Shown here: piece by piece, positions 31,227 through 41,096 of the stretch | How the letters are laid out: each line of letters starts with the position of its first letter | Numbering within the stretch: position 1 is the stretch's first letter | Source of the DNA: Actinoallomurus sp. | GTDB lineage: Bacteria; Actinomycetota; Actinomycetes; Streptosporangiales; Streptosporangiaceae | Reading direction: 5' to 3' | Length of the DNA stretch: 46,097 nt | Assembly: GCA_025964685.1 (NCBI GenBank) | Contig: JAOPYG010000015.1 | Span: forward strand, 1 to 46,097 | Made by a program: the position numbers and the translations under genes | Notes under the pieces: generated by a model | Told to the model about the DNA's origin: nothing | Databases searched by the model: none | Seen by the model: only the letters and a program-made list of their open reading frames with translations

Positions 31227-32506
31227 CCATGAGCTTCGACGCGGTCGACGTGATCCGGACCAAGCGTGACGGCGGTGAGCTGAGCGCCGAGCAGATCGAC
31301 TGGGCGGTCGACGCGTACACCCGGGGTGTCATCGCCGAGGAGCAGATGTCCGCGCTCGCGATGGCGATCCTGCTGCGTGGGATGACCCGTGCCGAGGTCG
31401 CGCGGTGGACGGACGCCATGATCCGCTCGGGTGAGCGGATGGACTGGTCCTCGCTCGATCGCCCGACCACGGACAAGCACTCCACCGGCGGCGTCGGCGA
31501 CAAGATCACACTGCCGCTCGCACCGACGGTCGCCGCCTGCGGTGCGGCCGTCCCGCAGCTGTCCGGTCGCGGCCTCGGCCACACCGGCGGCACGCTCGAC
31601 AAGCTGGAGTCGATCCCGGGCTGGCGCGCCTCACTGTCGAACTCGGAGATGCTGGACGTGCTCGGCAAGGCGGGCGCGGTCGTGTGCGCGGCAGGCTCCG
31701 GCCTGGCGCCCGCGGACCGCAAGCTGTACGCCCTGCGCGACGTCACCGGCACCGTCGAGTCGATCCCGCTCATCGCCAGCTCGATCATGTCCAAGAAGAT
31801 CGCGGAGGGCACGGGCGCTTTGGTGCTCGATGTCAAGGCGGGCTCGGGCGCGTTCATGAAGAACGCCGACGACGCACGCGAGCTGGCCCGGACCATGGTC
31901 GGCATCGGCGCCGACCACGGCGTCACGACGGTCGCGCTGCTCACCGCCATGGACACACCCCTGGGCCGCGCGGTCGGCAACGCGGTCGAGGTGACGGAGT
32001 CCGTCGAGGTGCTCGGTGGCGGCGGCCCGTCCGACGTGGTCGAACTGACCGTCACGCTGGCCCGCGAGATGCTCGCGGCGGCCGGAATGACCGGCGCCAA
32101 GGACCCGGCCGAGGCACTGCGCGACGGCTCGGCGATGGACGCCTGGCGTCTCATGATCACCGCTCAGGGCGGCGACCCGGACGCCGCGATGCCGACACCG
32201 AACGAGTCGCACGCCGTCCTGGCGCCCGCCTCGGGCGTGCTCTCACGCCTGGACGCGTACGGCGTGGGGGTGGCCGCGTGGCGGCTCGGCGCCGGGCGGG
32301 CACGCAAGGAGGACCCGGTCTCCCACGCCGCCGGCATAACGCTGCACGCCAAGCCGGGCGACGACGTACGCGAGGGACAGCCGCTGCTGACCCTCCACGC
32401 CGACTCGGCGAGCCGCTTCGACCGTGCCCTGGAGGCCCTGGAGGGCGCGTACGAGGTGGGCGGCGAGCCGGAACGCCTGCCCCTGATCATCGACCGGATC
32501 GCCTGA
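31223..32506 (+). CDS. deoA: Thymidine (pyrimidine-nucleoside) phosphorylase
   Basis: Phosphorolysis of thymidine or uridine to the base and (deoxy)ribose 1-phosphate. The 427-residue protein has VIRTKRDGGELS at the N-terminus, the phosphate-binding KHSTGGVGDK, the family signature SGRGLGHTGGTLDKLE and VKAGSGAFMK, plus a complete C-terminal domain. The ATG overlaps the cdd stop by 4 nt; a second in-frame ATG two codons later is possible. It closes the uptake operon; sugar phosphate could be fed to the mutase encoded at 38.6-40.2 kb. Confidence 0.96.
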   Translation: MTMSFDAVDVIRTKRDGGELSAEQIDWAVDAYTRGVIAEEQMSALAMAILLRGMTRAEVARWTDAMIRSGERMDWSSLDRPTTDKHSTGGVGDKITLPLAPTVAACGAAVPQLSGRGLGHTGGTLDKLESIPGWRASLSNSEMLDVLGKAGAVVCAAGSGLAPADRKLYALRDVTGTVESIPLIASSIMSKKIAEGTGALVLDVKAGSGAFMKNADDARELARTMVGIGADHGVTTVALLTAMDTPLGRAVGNAVEVTESVEVLGGGGPSDVVELTVTLAREMLAAAGMTGAKDPAEALRDGSAMDAWRLMITAQGGDPDAAMPTPNESHAVLAPASGVLSRLDAYGVGVAAWRLGAGRARKEDPVSHAAGITLHAKPGDDVREGQPLLTLHADSASRFDRALEALEGAYEVGGEPERLPLIIDRIA

Positions 32507-32897
32507 CCCGCCGGCCTCCGCAAGACCGCCTGCTGCCGGACGTGCCGAGGCGGCACACGCCGCGCGTCGGGAGTGGGCCTGGGGCGGGTCGCCGCCACCC
32601 ACACGCCGCCGCCGGCCGCCGCTGCCCAAAGGCGGACGAACGGCCGTACGAGCCGCGACACGTGCTGCACCTGTCAACCGGCATCGCCTGACCGAACCCG
32701 GCAAGGTCCTTGACTCCACCTGTTGATCCCCCGAAAGTGACACCTGATCAGTCCGGCACGCCGTAGGGGGAGGGCGGACCCCGCCCGCCCTGGGGGGGCC
32801 ATCCCACTTTTATCCTCCGCGATCGGTGGATCGGGCGACAAGAGGGTTCCACAGGCTGTGGATGACTTGCCGCGGTGAGCGGTGGTGAGGAGTGTCG
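32507..32897. other. 391-bp gene-free interval with promoter-like sites and a DnaA-box-like palindrome
   Basis: No coding sequence is credible here. It holds TTGACT (32710-32715) and GAAAGT (32733-32738) at 17-bp spacing as a possible promoter, a GC stem AGGGCGG/CCGCCCT (32771-32791), TATCCT (32811-32816) as another -10 candidate, and the palindrome at 32848-32862 listed separately. The first ~190 bp are featureless GC-rich sequence. Confidence 0.5.
32848..32865. repeat. 18-nt repeat copy 1, palindromic, DnaA-box-like
   Basis: TCCACAGGCTGTGGATGA contains the palindrome TCCACAG-G-CTGTGGA. The identical 18-mer recurs at 43418-43435. Read on the minus strand it includes TCATCCACA, one base from the TTATCCACA DnaA box. 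It lies 33 bp before the peptidase start. Confidence 0.55.
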
Positions 32898-34757
32898 ATG
32901 CGACTGTCACGCCTGGTCACGGCCGTGGTGACCCTGGGGATGATCGGCCCGCCGGCCGCCGTGCCAGCCGGTGCGGCACCGCCGCACGTCGTCGTCAAGG
33001 ACGGGATGACCCAGCCCGCCTACTCCTACCAGGACGCGATCCGCGAGACCGTCTACGTGGACGCGCCCGTGGACAGCGACCATGACGGCAGGCACGACCG
33101 GGTCGCGGTGTACGTCACCCGCCCCAAGGAGACCGCCTCAGGACTCAAGGTCGCCTCGATCATGGAGGCGAGCCCGTACTTCGGCGGCACCATCGACGCT
33201 CCGTACCATCCCGCCGACGTCACCGACTACCCCAGGCTCGCGCCGTGGTCGCCGCCGACCGCCCCATGGTCACCGCCGAACTACAACCGCGTCTACTACG
33301 ACAACTACTTCGTCTCCCGCGGCTACGCCGTACTGGCCGCCAGCACGCTCGGCACCGGTGACTCCACCGGCTGCCCCGGCGCCGTCAGCCCGGAGGAGAC
33401 GACGGCGATGAAGACCGTCGTTGAGTGGCTGACCGGCAAGGCCAAGGCGTACGCCCCGAACGGCGAGCCGGTCACCGCCGGCTGGTCCACCCACAGCGTG
33501 GCCATGGCGGGCAAGTCCTACGACGGCACGCTCCCGCTGGCGACGGCCGCCACCGGTGTCGCCGGCCTGAAGACGGTCGTCTCCCTGTCGGGCGTCGCGA
33601 GCTGGTACGACTACTACCGCGGCGACGGGGGCGTGATCGCGCCCGGGGGATATGAGGGCGAGGACGCCGACCTGCACGCCAAGGTGGTGCTGACCCGCAA
33701 GGATCCCGCGGTGTGCGCCCCGGCCATGCACGCCATCGAGAAGCAGATGGACCGCGTCAGCGGTGACTACAACCGGTTCTGGGACGAGCGTGACTTCGCC
33801 AAGGAGGCCGGGAGGTTCCGCGCCAGCGTGTTCGTCACCGGTGGTCTGAACGACTGGAACGTCAAGCCCAACCAGTTCCTCAACCTCTGGCAGGCACTCG
33901 GCCGCGCGGGCGTGCCGCGCAAGCTCTGGATCCACCAGGCCCAGCACGACGACCCCATCGACGTACGGCAGCAGGTCTGGCTCGACACGCTCAACCGGTG
34001 GTTCGCCCACTGGCTGTACGGGGCCGCGAACGGCGTCATGTCCGAGCCGAAGGTCGACCTCGAGCGCTCGCCGGGGCAGTGGACCACCGCGGCCGACTGG
34101 CCGGACCCGGCGGCGCGTCCGGTCACGCTGCGCCTCGGCGGCGGCCAGCCGGGCACGTTGGGCGCCTCCGGCTCCACCGGCCGGCAGGGCTTCGTGGACG
34201 CGCCGTCCCGTACCGCCGAGCAGCTCAGCGCCGAGCCGGACCGGGCGGATCCGAACCGGCTCCTCTACCTGACCCCCGCGCTCAGCAAGCCGACGCGGCT
34301 CAGCGGTACGGCCACGGTGCACGTCCGCGCGTCGGTGGACGGCCGGTCGCCGTACCTGTCGGCGATGCTGGTCGACTACGGCACCGACACGCGCTTCGCC
34401 GGCTTCGCCAGCACGGGTGAGCAGTGGTGCTACGGCGACAGCGTCCCCGGCGACCCCGGGTGCCGGACCGTGAAGCGGTACGCCACGAAGCAGACGCCGT
34501 ACCAGATCGTCACGCGCGGCTGGATCGACGTGCGCAACCGTCACTCATGGGCGCGGACCGAGGCGCTCTCGCCGGACCGGACGTACGACTTCGGCTGGCC
34601 GCTGGTGCCGTACGACTACGTGTTCAAGCCGGGCCACCGGATCGGGCTGGTGGTCATGGCGACCGACCACGAGTACACACTGCGCTATCCCGCCGGCACG
34701 AAGGTGTCCGTCGCGCCTGGTGACAGCGGCGTCCGCCTGCCGCTGTCGGCCGGGTGA
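32898..34757 (+). CDS. Secreted Xaa-Pro dipeptidyl-peptidase (S15, CocE/NonD family)
   Basis: A 619-residue exported serine hydrolase that releases X-Pro dipeptides or acts on related esters. Signal peptide about 1-27 (ending AGAA). The alpha/beta-hydrolase core has the nucleophile in GKSYDG (S207), the acid in GLNDW (D319) and the histidine in HQAQHDD (H346 or H350; H350 likelier). The C-terminal jelly-roll domain (about 395-615) is the PepX_C/X-Pro type. GAGGAG lies 5 nt before the ATG. It stands alone between deoA and add, and its job is not obviously tied to nucleosides. Confidence 0.92.
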   Translation: MRLSRLVTAVVTLGMIGPPAAVPAGAAPPHVVVKDGMTQPAYSYQDAIRETVYVDAPVDSDHDGRHDRVAVYVTRPKETASGLKVASIMEASPYFGGTIDAPYHPADVTDYPRLAPWSPPTAPWSPPNYNRVYYDNYFVSRGYAVLAASTLGTGDSTGCPGAVSPEETTAMKTVVEWLTGKAKAYAPNGEPVTAGWSTHSVAMAGKSYDGTLPLATAATGVAGLKTVVSLSGVASWYDYYRGDGGVIAPGGYEGEDADLHAKVVLTRKDPAVCAPAMHAIEKQMDRVSGDYNRFWDERDFAKEAGRFRASVFVTGGLNDWNVKPNQFLNLWQALGRAGVPRKLWIHQAQHDDPIDVRQQVWLDTLNRWFAHWLYGAANGVMSEPKVDLERSPGQWTTAADWPDPAARPVTLRLGGGQPGTLGASGSTGRQGFVDAPSRTAEQLSAEPDRADPNRLLYLTPALSKPTRLSGTATVHVRASVDGRSPYLSAMLVDYGTDTRFAGFASTGEQWCYGDSVPGDPGCRTVKRYATKQTPYQIVTRGWIDVRNRHSWARTEALSPDRTYDFGWPLVPYDYVFKPGHRIGLVVMATDHEYTLRYPAGTKVSVAPGDSGVRLPLSAG

Positions 34758-34784
34758 CAGGAGCCCTCACGGGCGCTCGGCGGG

Positions 34785-34790
34785 TAATGT
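34785..34790 (+). promoter_or_regulatory. -10-like hexamer of a leaderless add transcript
   Basis: TAATGT ends 7 nt before the GTG at 34798 (intervening GCCAGGC) and there is no Shine-Dalgarno sequence, so transcription likely starts at the start codon. It also fixes the start far downstream of the longest open frame. Confidence 0.5.
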
Positions 34791-34797
34791 GCCAGGC

Positions 34798-35904
34798 GTG
34801 ACCAACCGGCCTGTGCTCGATGACATCCGGCGGGCCCCCAAGGTGTTGTTGCACGATCACCTTGACGGGGGGCTGCGCCCAGGGACCATTGCCGATCTCG
34901 CCCGCGAGACCGGCTATGACCGGCTGCCCACGACCGACCCGGACAACCTGCGCACGTGGTTCGCGGAGGCGTCCGACTCGGGTTCGCTGGAGCGCTACCT
35001 CGAGACGTTCGACCACACGGTCGGCGTCATGCAGACCGAGGAGGCGCTCACCCGGGTCGCCTACGAGTGCGCGGAGGACCTCGCGCGCGACGGCGTCGTG
35101 TACGCCGAGGTCCGCTACGCCCCCGAGCAGCACACTCGGGGGCTGCCGGGCGACGGGTCGCACGGGCTCTCCCTGGAGCAGGTCGTGGAGGCGGTCCTCA
35201 AGGGCTTCGCCGACGGTGGCCGCGACCACGGCATCCGGGTCGGCACGCTCCTGACCGCGATGCGCCACCAGGCCCGCAGCATGGAGATCGCCGAGCTGGC
35301 GGTCCGCTACCGCGACGCCGGGGTGGTCGGCTTCGACATCGCCGGAGCGGAGGCGGGCTACCCGCCCACCCGCCACCTCGACGCCTTCGAATACCTCCAG
35401 CGCGAGAACGCCCACTTCACCATCCACGCGGGTGAGGCGTTCGGGCTCCCGTCGATCTGGCAGGCGATCCAGTGGTGCGGCGCCTACCGGCTCGGCCACG
35501 GCGTGCGCATCATCGATGACATCACCGACCGCGAGGGCGAGCCGCCGCGCCTGGGCCGTCTCGCCGCGTACGTACGCGACAAGCGCATCCCGCTGGAGAT
35601 GTGCCCCAGCTCGAACGTCCAGACCGGTGCCGCCAAGTCCATCGCCGCGCACCCCATCGGGCTGCTCCGGCGTCTCTACTTCCGCGTCACGGTCAACACC
35701 GACAACCGGCTGATGAGCGGCACGACGCTGTCGGAGGAGTTCGCCAAGCTGGTCGAGGCGTTCGACTACGGCTGGGATGACCTGCAGTGGTTCACGGTCA
35801 ACGCCATGAAGTCCGCCTTCATCGGCTTCGACGAGAGGCTCGAGCTCATCAACGGAGTCATCAAACCCGGCTTCGCCCAGCTGAAATGGCGCTCGCGCCC
35901 ATGA
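34798..35904 (+). CDS. add: Adenosine deaminase
   Basis: Converts adenosine and deoxyadenosine to inosine and deoxyinosine. The 368-residue TIM-barrel enzyme has [12 protein letters not shown] with the zinc histidines (H19, H21), FTIHAGE with the zinc His and catalytic Glu, GHGVRI with the catalytic His, [10 protein letters not shown], and [12 protein letters not shown] with the zinc Asp; the second Asp of the common NTDD motif is Asn here. The frame is open back to 34720, but only the GTG at 34798 follows a plausible promoter. The product inosine is the substrate of the phosphorylase at 40.3 kb. The next gene overlaps by 4 nt. Confidence 0.95.
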   Translation: MTNRPVLDDIRRAPKVLLHDHLDGGLRPGTIADLARETGYDRLPTTDPDNLRTWFAEASDSGSLERYLETFDHTVGVMQTEEALTRVAYECAEDLARDGVVYAEVRYAPEQHTRGLPGDGSHGLSLEQVVEAVLKGFADGGRDHGIRVGTLLTAMRHQARSMEIAELAVRYRDAGVVGFDIAGAEAGYPPTRHLDAFEYLQRENAHFTIHAGEAFGLPSIWQAIQWCGAYRLGHGVRIIDDITDREGEPPRLGRLAAYVRDKRIPLEMCPSSNVQTGAAKSIAAHPIGLLRRLYFRVTVNTDNRLMSGTTLSEEFAKLVEAFDYGWDDLQWFTVNAMKSAFIGFDERLELINGVIKPGFAQLKWRSRP

Positions 35905-36512
35905 GCGCCGCCGTTTTCCCCAAGGCGCCGCCCGGGGCCAAGACCTTCATCGCCGGCGGCATCCGCTTCTGCGGCTGGGCCTGGATGGTCTTCGCCGCCC
36001 TGAACCTCGCCGACCTGATCTGGCGGGGCCGCGACCTGGCGTCACTGATCGCCGCCGCCGTCATGATCCTCGGCTGCGGCGTCGCGTACGCCGTCGCGTT
36101 GCGGCCGCGCATCGTCGCCGACGACGAGGCGGTGCGCTTCCACAACCTGTTCCGCGACGTCCGGCTGCCGTGGGAGTCGATCGAGCGCTTCGAGGGCGGC
36201 GACGCCGTGTACGCGCACGCCGGGGGCCGCCGGTTCCGCGCCTTCGTCCTCCAGACGTCTCCCCGCGCGCGGGCCAAGGCCGAGATCAAGGCCCGGCGCG
36301 AGGACAAGAAGCTGCCCGACGCCGTCGCCGAGTACGTACGGGATCGTACGGCGACGGACTTCGCCGTCGACCAGCTCCGGGAGGTCGCCGGGCGTCGCAG
36401 GGAAGACGGCTCTACGGGTGAGGCGACGGTGCGGTGGGCGTGGCCCGCGATCCTGGCACTGGCCGTGCCGGGCGTCTTCGCCGTGGTGACCATCGTCATC
36501 GCGATGATCTGA
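35901..36512 (+). CDS. PH-domain membrane protein
   Basis: A 203-residue protein: two N-terminal helices (about 14-37 and 46-66), a bacterial PH-like domain (about 68-135, with [27 protein letters not shown]), an Arg/Lys-rich helical stretch, and a C-terminal helix (about 180-202). Such bPH6-type proteins are common in actinobacteria and have no defined function. The ATG overlaps the add stop (ATGA), so it is probably co-transcribed; an upstream ATG at 35886 is a less likely start. Confidence 0.8.
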   Translation: MSAAVFPKAPPGAKTFIAGGIRFCGWAWMVFAALNLADLIWRGRDLASLIAAAVMILGCGVAYAVALRPRIVADDEAVRFHNLFRDVRLPWESIERFEGGDAVYAHAGGRRFRAFVLQTSPRARAKAEIKARREDKKLPDAVAEYVRDRTATDFAVDQLREVAGRRREDGSTGEATVRWAWPAILALAVPGVFAVVTIVIAMI

Positions 36513-36517
36513 GTTCG

Positions 36518-36592
36518 TGGAGCGGACGACGGGATTCGAACCCGCGACCCTCACCTTGGCAAGGTGATGCTCTACCACTGAGCCACGTCCGC
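36518..36592 (-). tRNA. tRNA-Gly(GCC)
   Basis: The minus strand reads a full cloverleaf: acceptor GCGGACG paired with CGTCCGC, D-arm GCTCAGTGGTAGAGC, anticodon arm ACCTTGCCAAGGT with anticodon GCC, T-arm GCGGGTTCGAATCCCGT and an encoded CCA end. It would decode GGC, the commonest Gly codon in this window. TATTCT (complement of 36604-36609) lies 11 nt before the 5' end as a possible -10. Confidence 0.97.
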
Positions 36593-36617
36593 GTGACCCC
36601 GTCAGAATACCGGATTC

Positions 36618-37259
36618 TCAAACAAGTCCGGCGTCGTGCGCGAGCAATGCCACCTGCACGCGGTTGTTCAGCCCCAGCTTGGTGAGCAGCCGTGAGACGT
36701 GCGCCTTGACCGTCGCGACGCTCATGTACAGCTCGGCGCTGATCTGCGCGTTCGACTTGCCCTGCCCGATGGCGGCGACGACCTCGCGTTCGCGCTCACT
36801 GAGCTGATCGAGGAGCTCACACGCGGGACTCCGGTGCGCCTCGGTGACCTGGGCGATCAGCCGGCGGGTGACGCTGGGGGACAGGATCGGCTCTCCGGCC
36901 GCGACCTTCCGGATGGCGTTGATGATCTCGGCCGGTGGGGTGTCCTTCAGCAGGAACCCGCCCGCCCCCGCCCGGAGGGCCCGTACGACGTGCTCGTCCG
37001 CGTCGAACGTCGTGAGGATGATGATCTCCGGCGCGCCGTCGCGGCCACGGACCTGCTCGGTCGCGGCCAGCCCGTCGACCCGCGGCATCCGGATGTCCAT
37101 CAGCACCACGTCAGGCGCGTGCTCGGCGACCAGCGCGCCGACCTTGTCACCGTCATCGGCCTCGGCCACGATCTGCACGTCGTCGGCCCCGGCCAGCATC
37201 ATCGACAGCCCCGTACGGACCAGGGCGTCATCGTCAACGATCAGAACGCGGATGGTCAC
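36618..37259 (-). CDS. NarL/LuxR-type response regulator
   Basis: 213 residues: receiver domain (about 3-120) with acidic pocket VDDD, phosphoacceptor D55 in VVLMDIRMP, the conserved Thr in ILTTFD and the Lys in LLKDT; then a LuxR HTH (about 148-210), LSEREREVVAAIGQGKSNAQ ... VATVKAHVSRLLTKL. It is the partner of the histidine kinase gene 65 bp upstream. A GTG start at 37259 is preceded by TAGTCT, so it can also be made from its own leaderless transcript. Target genes are unknown. Confidence 0.95.
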   Translation of the reverse strand: MTIRVLIVDDDALVRTGLSMMLAGADDVQIVAEADDGDKVGALVAEHAPDVVLMDIRMPRVDGLAATEQVRGRDGAPEIIILTTFDADEHVVRALRAGAGGFLLKDTPPAEIINAIRKVAAGEPILSPSVTRRLIAQVTEAHRSPACELLDQLSEREREVVAAIGQGKSNAQISAELYMSVATVKAHVSRLLTKLGLNNRVQVALLAHDAGLV

Positions 37260-37266
37260 GCCGCTC

Positions 37267-37272
37267 AGACTA
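37267..37272 (-). promoter_or_regulatory. -10-like hexamer of the response regulator gene
   Basis: On the minus strand TAGTCT ends 7 nt before the GTG at 37259 and no ribosome site is present. It suggests a separate leaderless transcript for the regulator within the kinase-regulator interval. Confidence 0.45.
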
Positions 37273-37324
37273 ACCCCGCGTCCGAAGGATCAGCCCGTTT
37301 CACACCATCTCGGCGAATGCCCGG

Positions 37325-38539
37325 TCAGGCCGGCCAGGGTAGCCAGGCGTGCACGCGGAAGTCGCCCTGGCCCGTACGGCCGTGTTCGAGCCGGCCGCCG
37401 GCGAGCATGGCGCGCTCGGTGAGCCCGATCAGGCCCGCACCTGCTCCGGGGATCTCCGGAGCGGCCTTCACCAGCGGGTTGCGCACCTCGACCGTGAGGC
37501 CGGCGCCGGCGGCCCCGCCCACCATGACCCGAACGGTGGCGCCCGGCGCGTGCTTGCGCGCGTTGGTCAGGCTCTCCTGCACGGTGCGGTAGGCGCTGCG
37601 GCCGATGTTGGCCGGGACCACGGCGACGTCATGGAGCCGGTTCTCCCATGTGACCGCCATTCCGGCCCGGCGTGACTCGTCGATGAGCGCGGGCAGGTCG
37701 GTGAGGCTGGGTTGCGGGCGTTCGGGCGCGCCGTCGCCCGCGTCGTCGCGGAGCACCCCGATCACCTCGCGCAGATCCTGCAGCGCCTGGTGCGCGCTGG
37801 CCCGGATCACTCCGGCCGCCTGCGCGATCTCACGAGGGGACGCGTCGGGCCGGAACTCCAGCGCGCCCGCGTGCACGCTCAGCAGGGAGATGCGGTGCGC
37901 GAGCACGTCGTGCATCTCCCGCGCGATGCGGGCACGCTCCTGGTGCCGCGCCTGCTCGACCCGTAGCTGCTGTTCTGCCTCGGCCCGCAGCGCCCGGTCG
38001 CGCAGCGAGAGCACGAGCTGCCGCCGCGCGCGGACGAACATGCCCCACGCGACGACCGCACCGACCAGAACGACGGTCCACAGCACCGAGACCCAGTACG
38101 ACTGTCTGGGGTCCGTGTAGAACATGGAGTAGACCGCGCTGGCGCCGATGTGCGCGGCGGCGACGAGCGCCACCGTACGGAAGCGCCGGTGGACGGCGAC
38201 GGTGAACACCATGACCATCGCCACACCCGTGGACGTCACCGAGAACAGGCCGAAGACCGCGAGGGCGAGGGCGAGCGGCACCGGCCAGCGCCGGCGTACC
38301 CACAGCAGCAGGCAGGCAACCGAACCGAAGATCACGTCGGGTGGCCGCGGCGGGTGGTGGGCCGGGTTGGGGCCGTGGCCGGTGACGTAGAACATGAAGG
38401 CGCCGAACCCGGCAGCCAGCAGGAAGCACAGCACGTCGATCGCCCAGTCGCGGGCGGAACGGCGTACCCGGCCGTCGGCGGCGAGCAGCGCGGGCAGCAG
38501 CGATGGATGGTCGGGCCGGGGGGCCGCGATGCCGCTCAT
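37325..38539 (-). CDS. Sensor histidine kinase (HisKA_3, NarL-partner type)
   Basis: 404 residues. The N-terminal half has a short cytoplasmic lead and about five or six membrane helices (first near 32-52, last near 150-168), with little extracellular sequence, suggesting intramembrane sensing. The HisKA_3 motif REMHDVLAHRISLLSVHAG places the phosphoryl His at H210; the ATPase domain has the N-box ESLTNARKHAP (N326) and the G-box GAGAGLIGL. It forms a two-component pair with the regulator downstream. TACCGT (complement of 38548-38553) ends 8 nt before the ATG; GGGAGG also precedes it but at only 1 nt spacing. Confidence 0.93.
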   Translation of the reverse strand: MSGIAAPRPDHPSLLPALLAADGRVRRSARDWAIDVLCFLLAAGFGAFMFYVTGHGPNPAHHPPRPPDVIFGSVACLLLWVRRRWPVPLALALAVFGLFSVTSTGVAMVMVFTVAVHRRFRTVALVAAAHIGASAVYSMFYTDPRQSYWVSVLWTVVLVGAVVAWGMFVRARRQLVLSLRDRALRAEAEQQLRVEQARHQERARIAREMHDVLAHRISLLSVHAGALEFRPDASPREIAQAAGVIRASAHQALQDLREVIGVLRDDAGDGAPERPQPSLTDLPALIDESRRAGMAVTWENRLHDVAVVPANIGRSAYRTVQESLTNARKHAPGATVRVMVGGAAGAGLTVEVRNPLVKAAPEIPGAGAGLIGLTERAMLAGGRLEHGRTGQGDFRVHAWLPWPA

Positions 38540-38547
38540 GCCTCCCT

Positions 38548-38553
38548 ACGGTA
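38548..38553 (-). promoter_or_regulatory. -10-like hexamer of the histidine kinase gene
   Basis: On the minus strand TACCGT ends 8 nt before the ATG at 38539. A GGGAGG lies between, too close to the ATG to act as a normal ribosome site, so a leaderless or near-leaderless mRNA is favoured. Confidence 0.4.
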
Positions 38554-38613
38554 GGCGGGGCCGCCTCGAGCCGATAGCGACCAAAGTCGACGCCCGCCTA
38601 GACCTCGGTCTGC

Positions 38614-40248
38614 CTACAGCCCGAGGATGCCCGCCACGGCCTCGCGCAGTGCCGTCAGTTCGGCGGCGGCCGCCGCGCGCGCCTCGTCGGCGTCACCGGT
38701 CACCGGGACGACGACCTCCAGGTAGCACTTGAGCTTCGGCTCGGTGCCGGACGGCCGTACGATGACGCGTCCGCCGCCGGACAGGCGCAGCCGCAGCACG
38801 TCGGCCGGCGGCAGGCAGCCGACGCCGGGCGCCAGGTCCTCCACAGACGTCACGGCACGGCCCGCGAGTTCGGCCGGCGGCGCCTCTCGCAGGCGCGTCA
38901 TGGCTCCGGTGATGACCGACAGATCGTCCACGCGTACGGACAGCTGCGCGGTCGCGTGCAGGCCGAACCGCCGCGCCTGGTCCTCCAGGAGGTCCAGCAG
39001 CGTACGGCCTTCGGCCTTGGCCGAGGCGGCCATGGCCGCGACCGCGAGCGCGGCGCCGATGCCGTCCTTGTCGTGGACGGGCAGGCCGTCGTCGCCGCCG
39101 ACGCTGTAGCCCAGCGCCTCCTCGTAGCCGTAGACGAGCCGGTCGCGGTCGGTGCCGGCCTTCATGATCCACTTGAAGCCGGTGAGCGTCTCGGCGTACC
39201 GCACTCCGTGCGCCGCCGCGATCTTGCTCAGCAGCGAGGAGGACACGATCGTCGTGGCCACCAGGCGGTCCGCGCCGTCCGTGTGGCTCAGGACGTACTC
39301 CGCGAGCAGCCCGCCGGCCTCGTCCCCGGTGAGCATCCGCCCGCCGGCCGCCACCGCGCACCGGTCGGCGTCCGGGTCGTTGGCGATCACCAGGTCGCGG
39401 TCCTTGCCGAGGGCCAGCGCCAGGTCCATCGCGCCGGGCTCCTCCGGGTTGGGGAAGGACACGGTGGGAAAGTCGGGGTCGGGCGTGAACTGCTCGGCGA
39501 CGACGTCCGGCGCAGGGAAGCCGCACCAGTCGAACGCCCGCCGCAGCACCTCGCCGCCGACCCCGTGCAGCGGGGTGTAGGCGACGGTCACGTCACGGCG
39601 CGTGCCGAGCGGCAGCCGCGCCAGCGACCGCAGGTACGCCTCGACGATCGCCTCGTCCAGGATCCGCCAGTCGGCGCCACGGAGGAGTTCGTCCACCCGC
39701 CCCACCGCGTCGATCGCCGCGGAGATCTCCTCGTCGAGCGGCGGGATGATCTGCGCGCCGTCCTCCCAGTAGATCTTGTACCCGTTGTCCCGCGGCGGGT
39801 TGTGGCTCGCCGTCACCATGATCCCCGCGGCGCAGCCCAGATGGCGTACGGCGTACGCGAGGACCGGCGTCGGCAGCGCCCGCGGCATCAGGTGCACGGT
39901 GATGCCCGCGCCGGCGAGCACGGCCGCCGAGTCCTCGGCGAACACGTCGGACTTGTGCCGCGCGTCATAGCCGATGACGACGGAGAGGCCGCCGGTGGAC
40001 GCCGCGAGGTCCTCACGGGAGGTGAGGACCGAGGCCAGCCCGGCGGCGGCGCGCATGACGGTGACGCGGTTCATCCGATTGGGCCCCGCGCCCAGCTCAC
40101 CGCGCAGGCCGGCGGTGCCGAACTCCAGCTTCGCCCCGAACCGCGCCGCCAGCGCCTCCGGATCATCCAGGAGCGCCCGCAGTTCGGCACGCGTCTCCGC
40201 GTCCGGGTCCTGCTCCAGCCACTCCTCGGCCAGCGCTCTGTCGCTCAC
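38614..40248 (-). CDS. Phosphoglucomutase/phosphomannomutase (alpha-D-phosphohexomutase)
   Basis: A 544-residue four-domain mutase: LEFGTAGLRG near 41-50, the phosphoserine loop VTASHNPP (catalytic S148), the metal-binding NDPDADR, GYEEALGYS in the sugar-specificity loop and the C-terminal phosphate loop RPSGTEPKLK. Length and motifs fit the PgcA/PGM2-like branch, whose members act on hexose or (deoxy)pentose phosphates; next to purine nucleoside phosphorylase, phosphopentomutase activity on (deoxy)ribose 1-phosphate is a plausible role, though not provable here. The GTG start has GGGAGG upstream and is 10 bp after the phosphorylase stop, so the two are one operon. Confidence 0.9.
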   Translation of the reverse strand: MSDRALAEEWLEQDPDAETRAELRALLDDPEALAARFGAKLEFGTAGLRGELGAGPNRMNRVTVMRAAAGLASVLTSREDLAASTGGLSVVIGYDARHKSDVFAEDSAAVLAGAGITVHLMPRALPTPVLAYAVRHLGCAAGIMVTASHNPPRDNGYKIYWEDGAQIIPPLDEEISAAIDAVGRVDELLRGADWRILDEAIVEAYLRSLARLPLGTRRDVTVAYTPLHGVGGEVLRRAFDWCGFPAPDVVAEQFTPDPDFPTVSFPNPEEPGAMDLALALGKDRDLVIANDPDADRCAVAAGGRMLTGDEAGGLLAEYVLSHTDGADRLVATTIVSSSLLSKIAAAHGVRYAETLTGFKWIMKAGTDRDRLVYGYEEALGYSVGGDDGLPVHDKDGIGAALAVAAMAASAKAEGRTLLDLLEDQARRFGLHATAQLSVRVDDLSVITGAMTRLREAPPAELAGRAVTSVEDLAPGVGCLPPADVLRLRLSGGGRVIVRPSGTEPKLKCYLEVVVPVTGDADEARAAAAAELTALREAVAGILGL

Positions 40249-40258
40249 CGCGCCTCCC

Positions 40259-41059
40259 TCACAGGCTTCGTACGAGTTCGCCGAGCAGCCCGCCCATGCG
40301 CGTCGCCGCGGCGCGGCCCGCGGCCAGCACCTCCTGGTGGTCCAGGGGCCGCCCGGCGAGCCCGGCGGCGATGTTGGTCACGAGAGAGATACCCAGGACG
40401 TCGGCACCGCCCTCACGCGCCGCGATCGTCTCCGGGACGGTCGACATGCCGACCAGGTCCGCGCCGAGCGTGCGCAGCATGCGGATCTCCGCCGGAGTCT
40501 CGTACGAGGGGCCGGGCAGCGCGGCGTACACGCCTTCGTCCAGCGTCGGGTCGATCTTCTTGGCGAGCGCGCGCAGGGCCGGGGAGTACGCCTCGGTGAG
40601 GTCGATGAAGGTCGGCCCGGTGATCGGGTTGTGCCCGGTGAGGTTGAGATGGTCCGAGATCAGCACCGGGTCGCCGACCTTCTGCCGCTCCGGACGGGTG
40701 CCGCCCGCCGCGTTGGTCAGCACGACGGTGCGGACGCCGGCCGCGACGGCGGTGCGGACGCCGTGGACGACGGCCGCGGCGCCGTGCCCCTCGTACAGAT
40801 GGGTCCTGCCGAGAAAGATCAACGCCTTCTTGGTGCCGATCTCGACGACCCGGATCCGCCCGTGGTGACCCGGCACCGCCGGTGGCGCGAACCCGGACAG
40901 ATCGGTCATGCTCACCTCCGCCGCGTGCGTGCCCAGCGCGTCGGCGGCGGGCAGCCAGCCCGAACCCATGACGAGGGCGACGTCGAAGGAGTCGGCGGTG
41001 GTGCGCTCACGCAGCTCATCGGCTGCCGAGCGGGCGAGATCGTAGGCGTCGTTGCTCAC
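40259..41059 (-). CDS. Purine nucleoside phosphorylase (trimeric, class II)
   Basis: Splits inosine and guanosine nucleosides with phosphate into base and (deoxy)ribose 1-phosphate. 266 residues with VMGSGWLP, the phosphate-binding VPGHHG and RTHLYEGHG segments, [24 protein letters not shown] and the [12 protein letters not shown] signature of the low-molecular-mass trimeric class. It follows adenosine deaminase in the salvage route. The GTG at 41059 lies 8 nt after TAATCT with no ribosome site; a TTG at 41068 would overlap that hexamer and is rejected. Confidence 0.95.
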   Translation of the reverse strand: MSNDAYDLARSAADELRERTTADSFDVALVMGSGWLPAADALGTHAAEVSMTDLSGFAPPAVPGHHGRIRVVEIGTKKALIFLGRTHLYEGHGAAAVVHGVRTAVAAGVRTVVLTNAAGGTRPERQKVGDPVLISDHLNLTGHNPITGPTFIDLTEAYSPALRALAKKIDPTLDEGVYAALPGPSYETPAEIRMLRTLGADLVGMSTVPETIAAREGGADVLGISLVTNIAAGLAGRPLDHQEVLAAGRAAATRMGGLLGELVRSL

Positions 41060-41067
41060 AGGCGCCA

Positions 41068-41073
41068 AGATTA
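41068..41073 (-). promoter_or_regulatory. -10-like hexamer of the phosphorylase gene
   Basis: On the minus strand TAATCT ends 8 nt before the GTG at 41059. No Shine-Dalgarno sequence intervenes, so a leaderless mRNA is inferred. Confidence 0.5.
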
Positions 41074-41096
41074 CCCAGGTCTGAGGCGATTACCGA

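Noticed and set aside
30322-32160. 612-codon minus-strand frame over permease, cdd and deoA
   Set aside because: Covers three certain genes on the other strand; Ser/Arg/Ala-rich with no conserved pattern.
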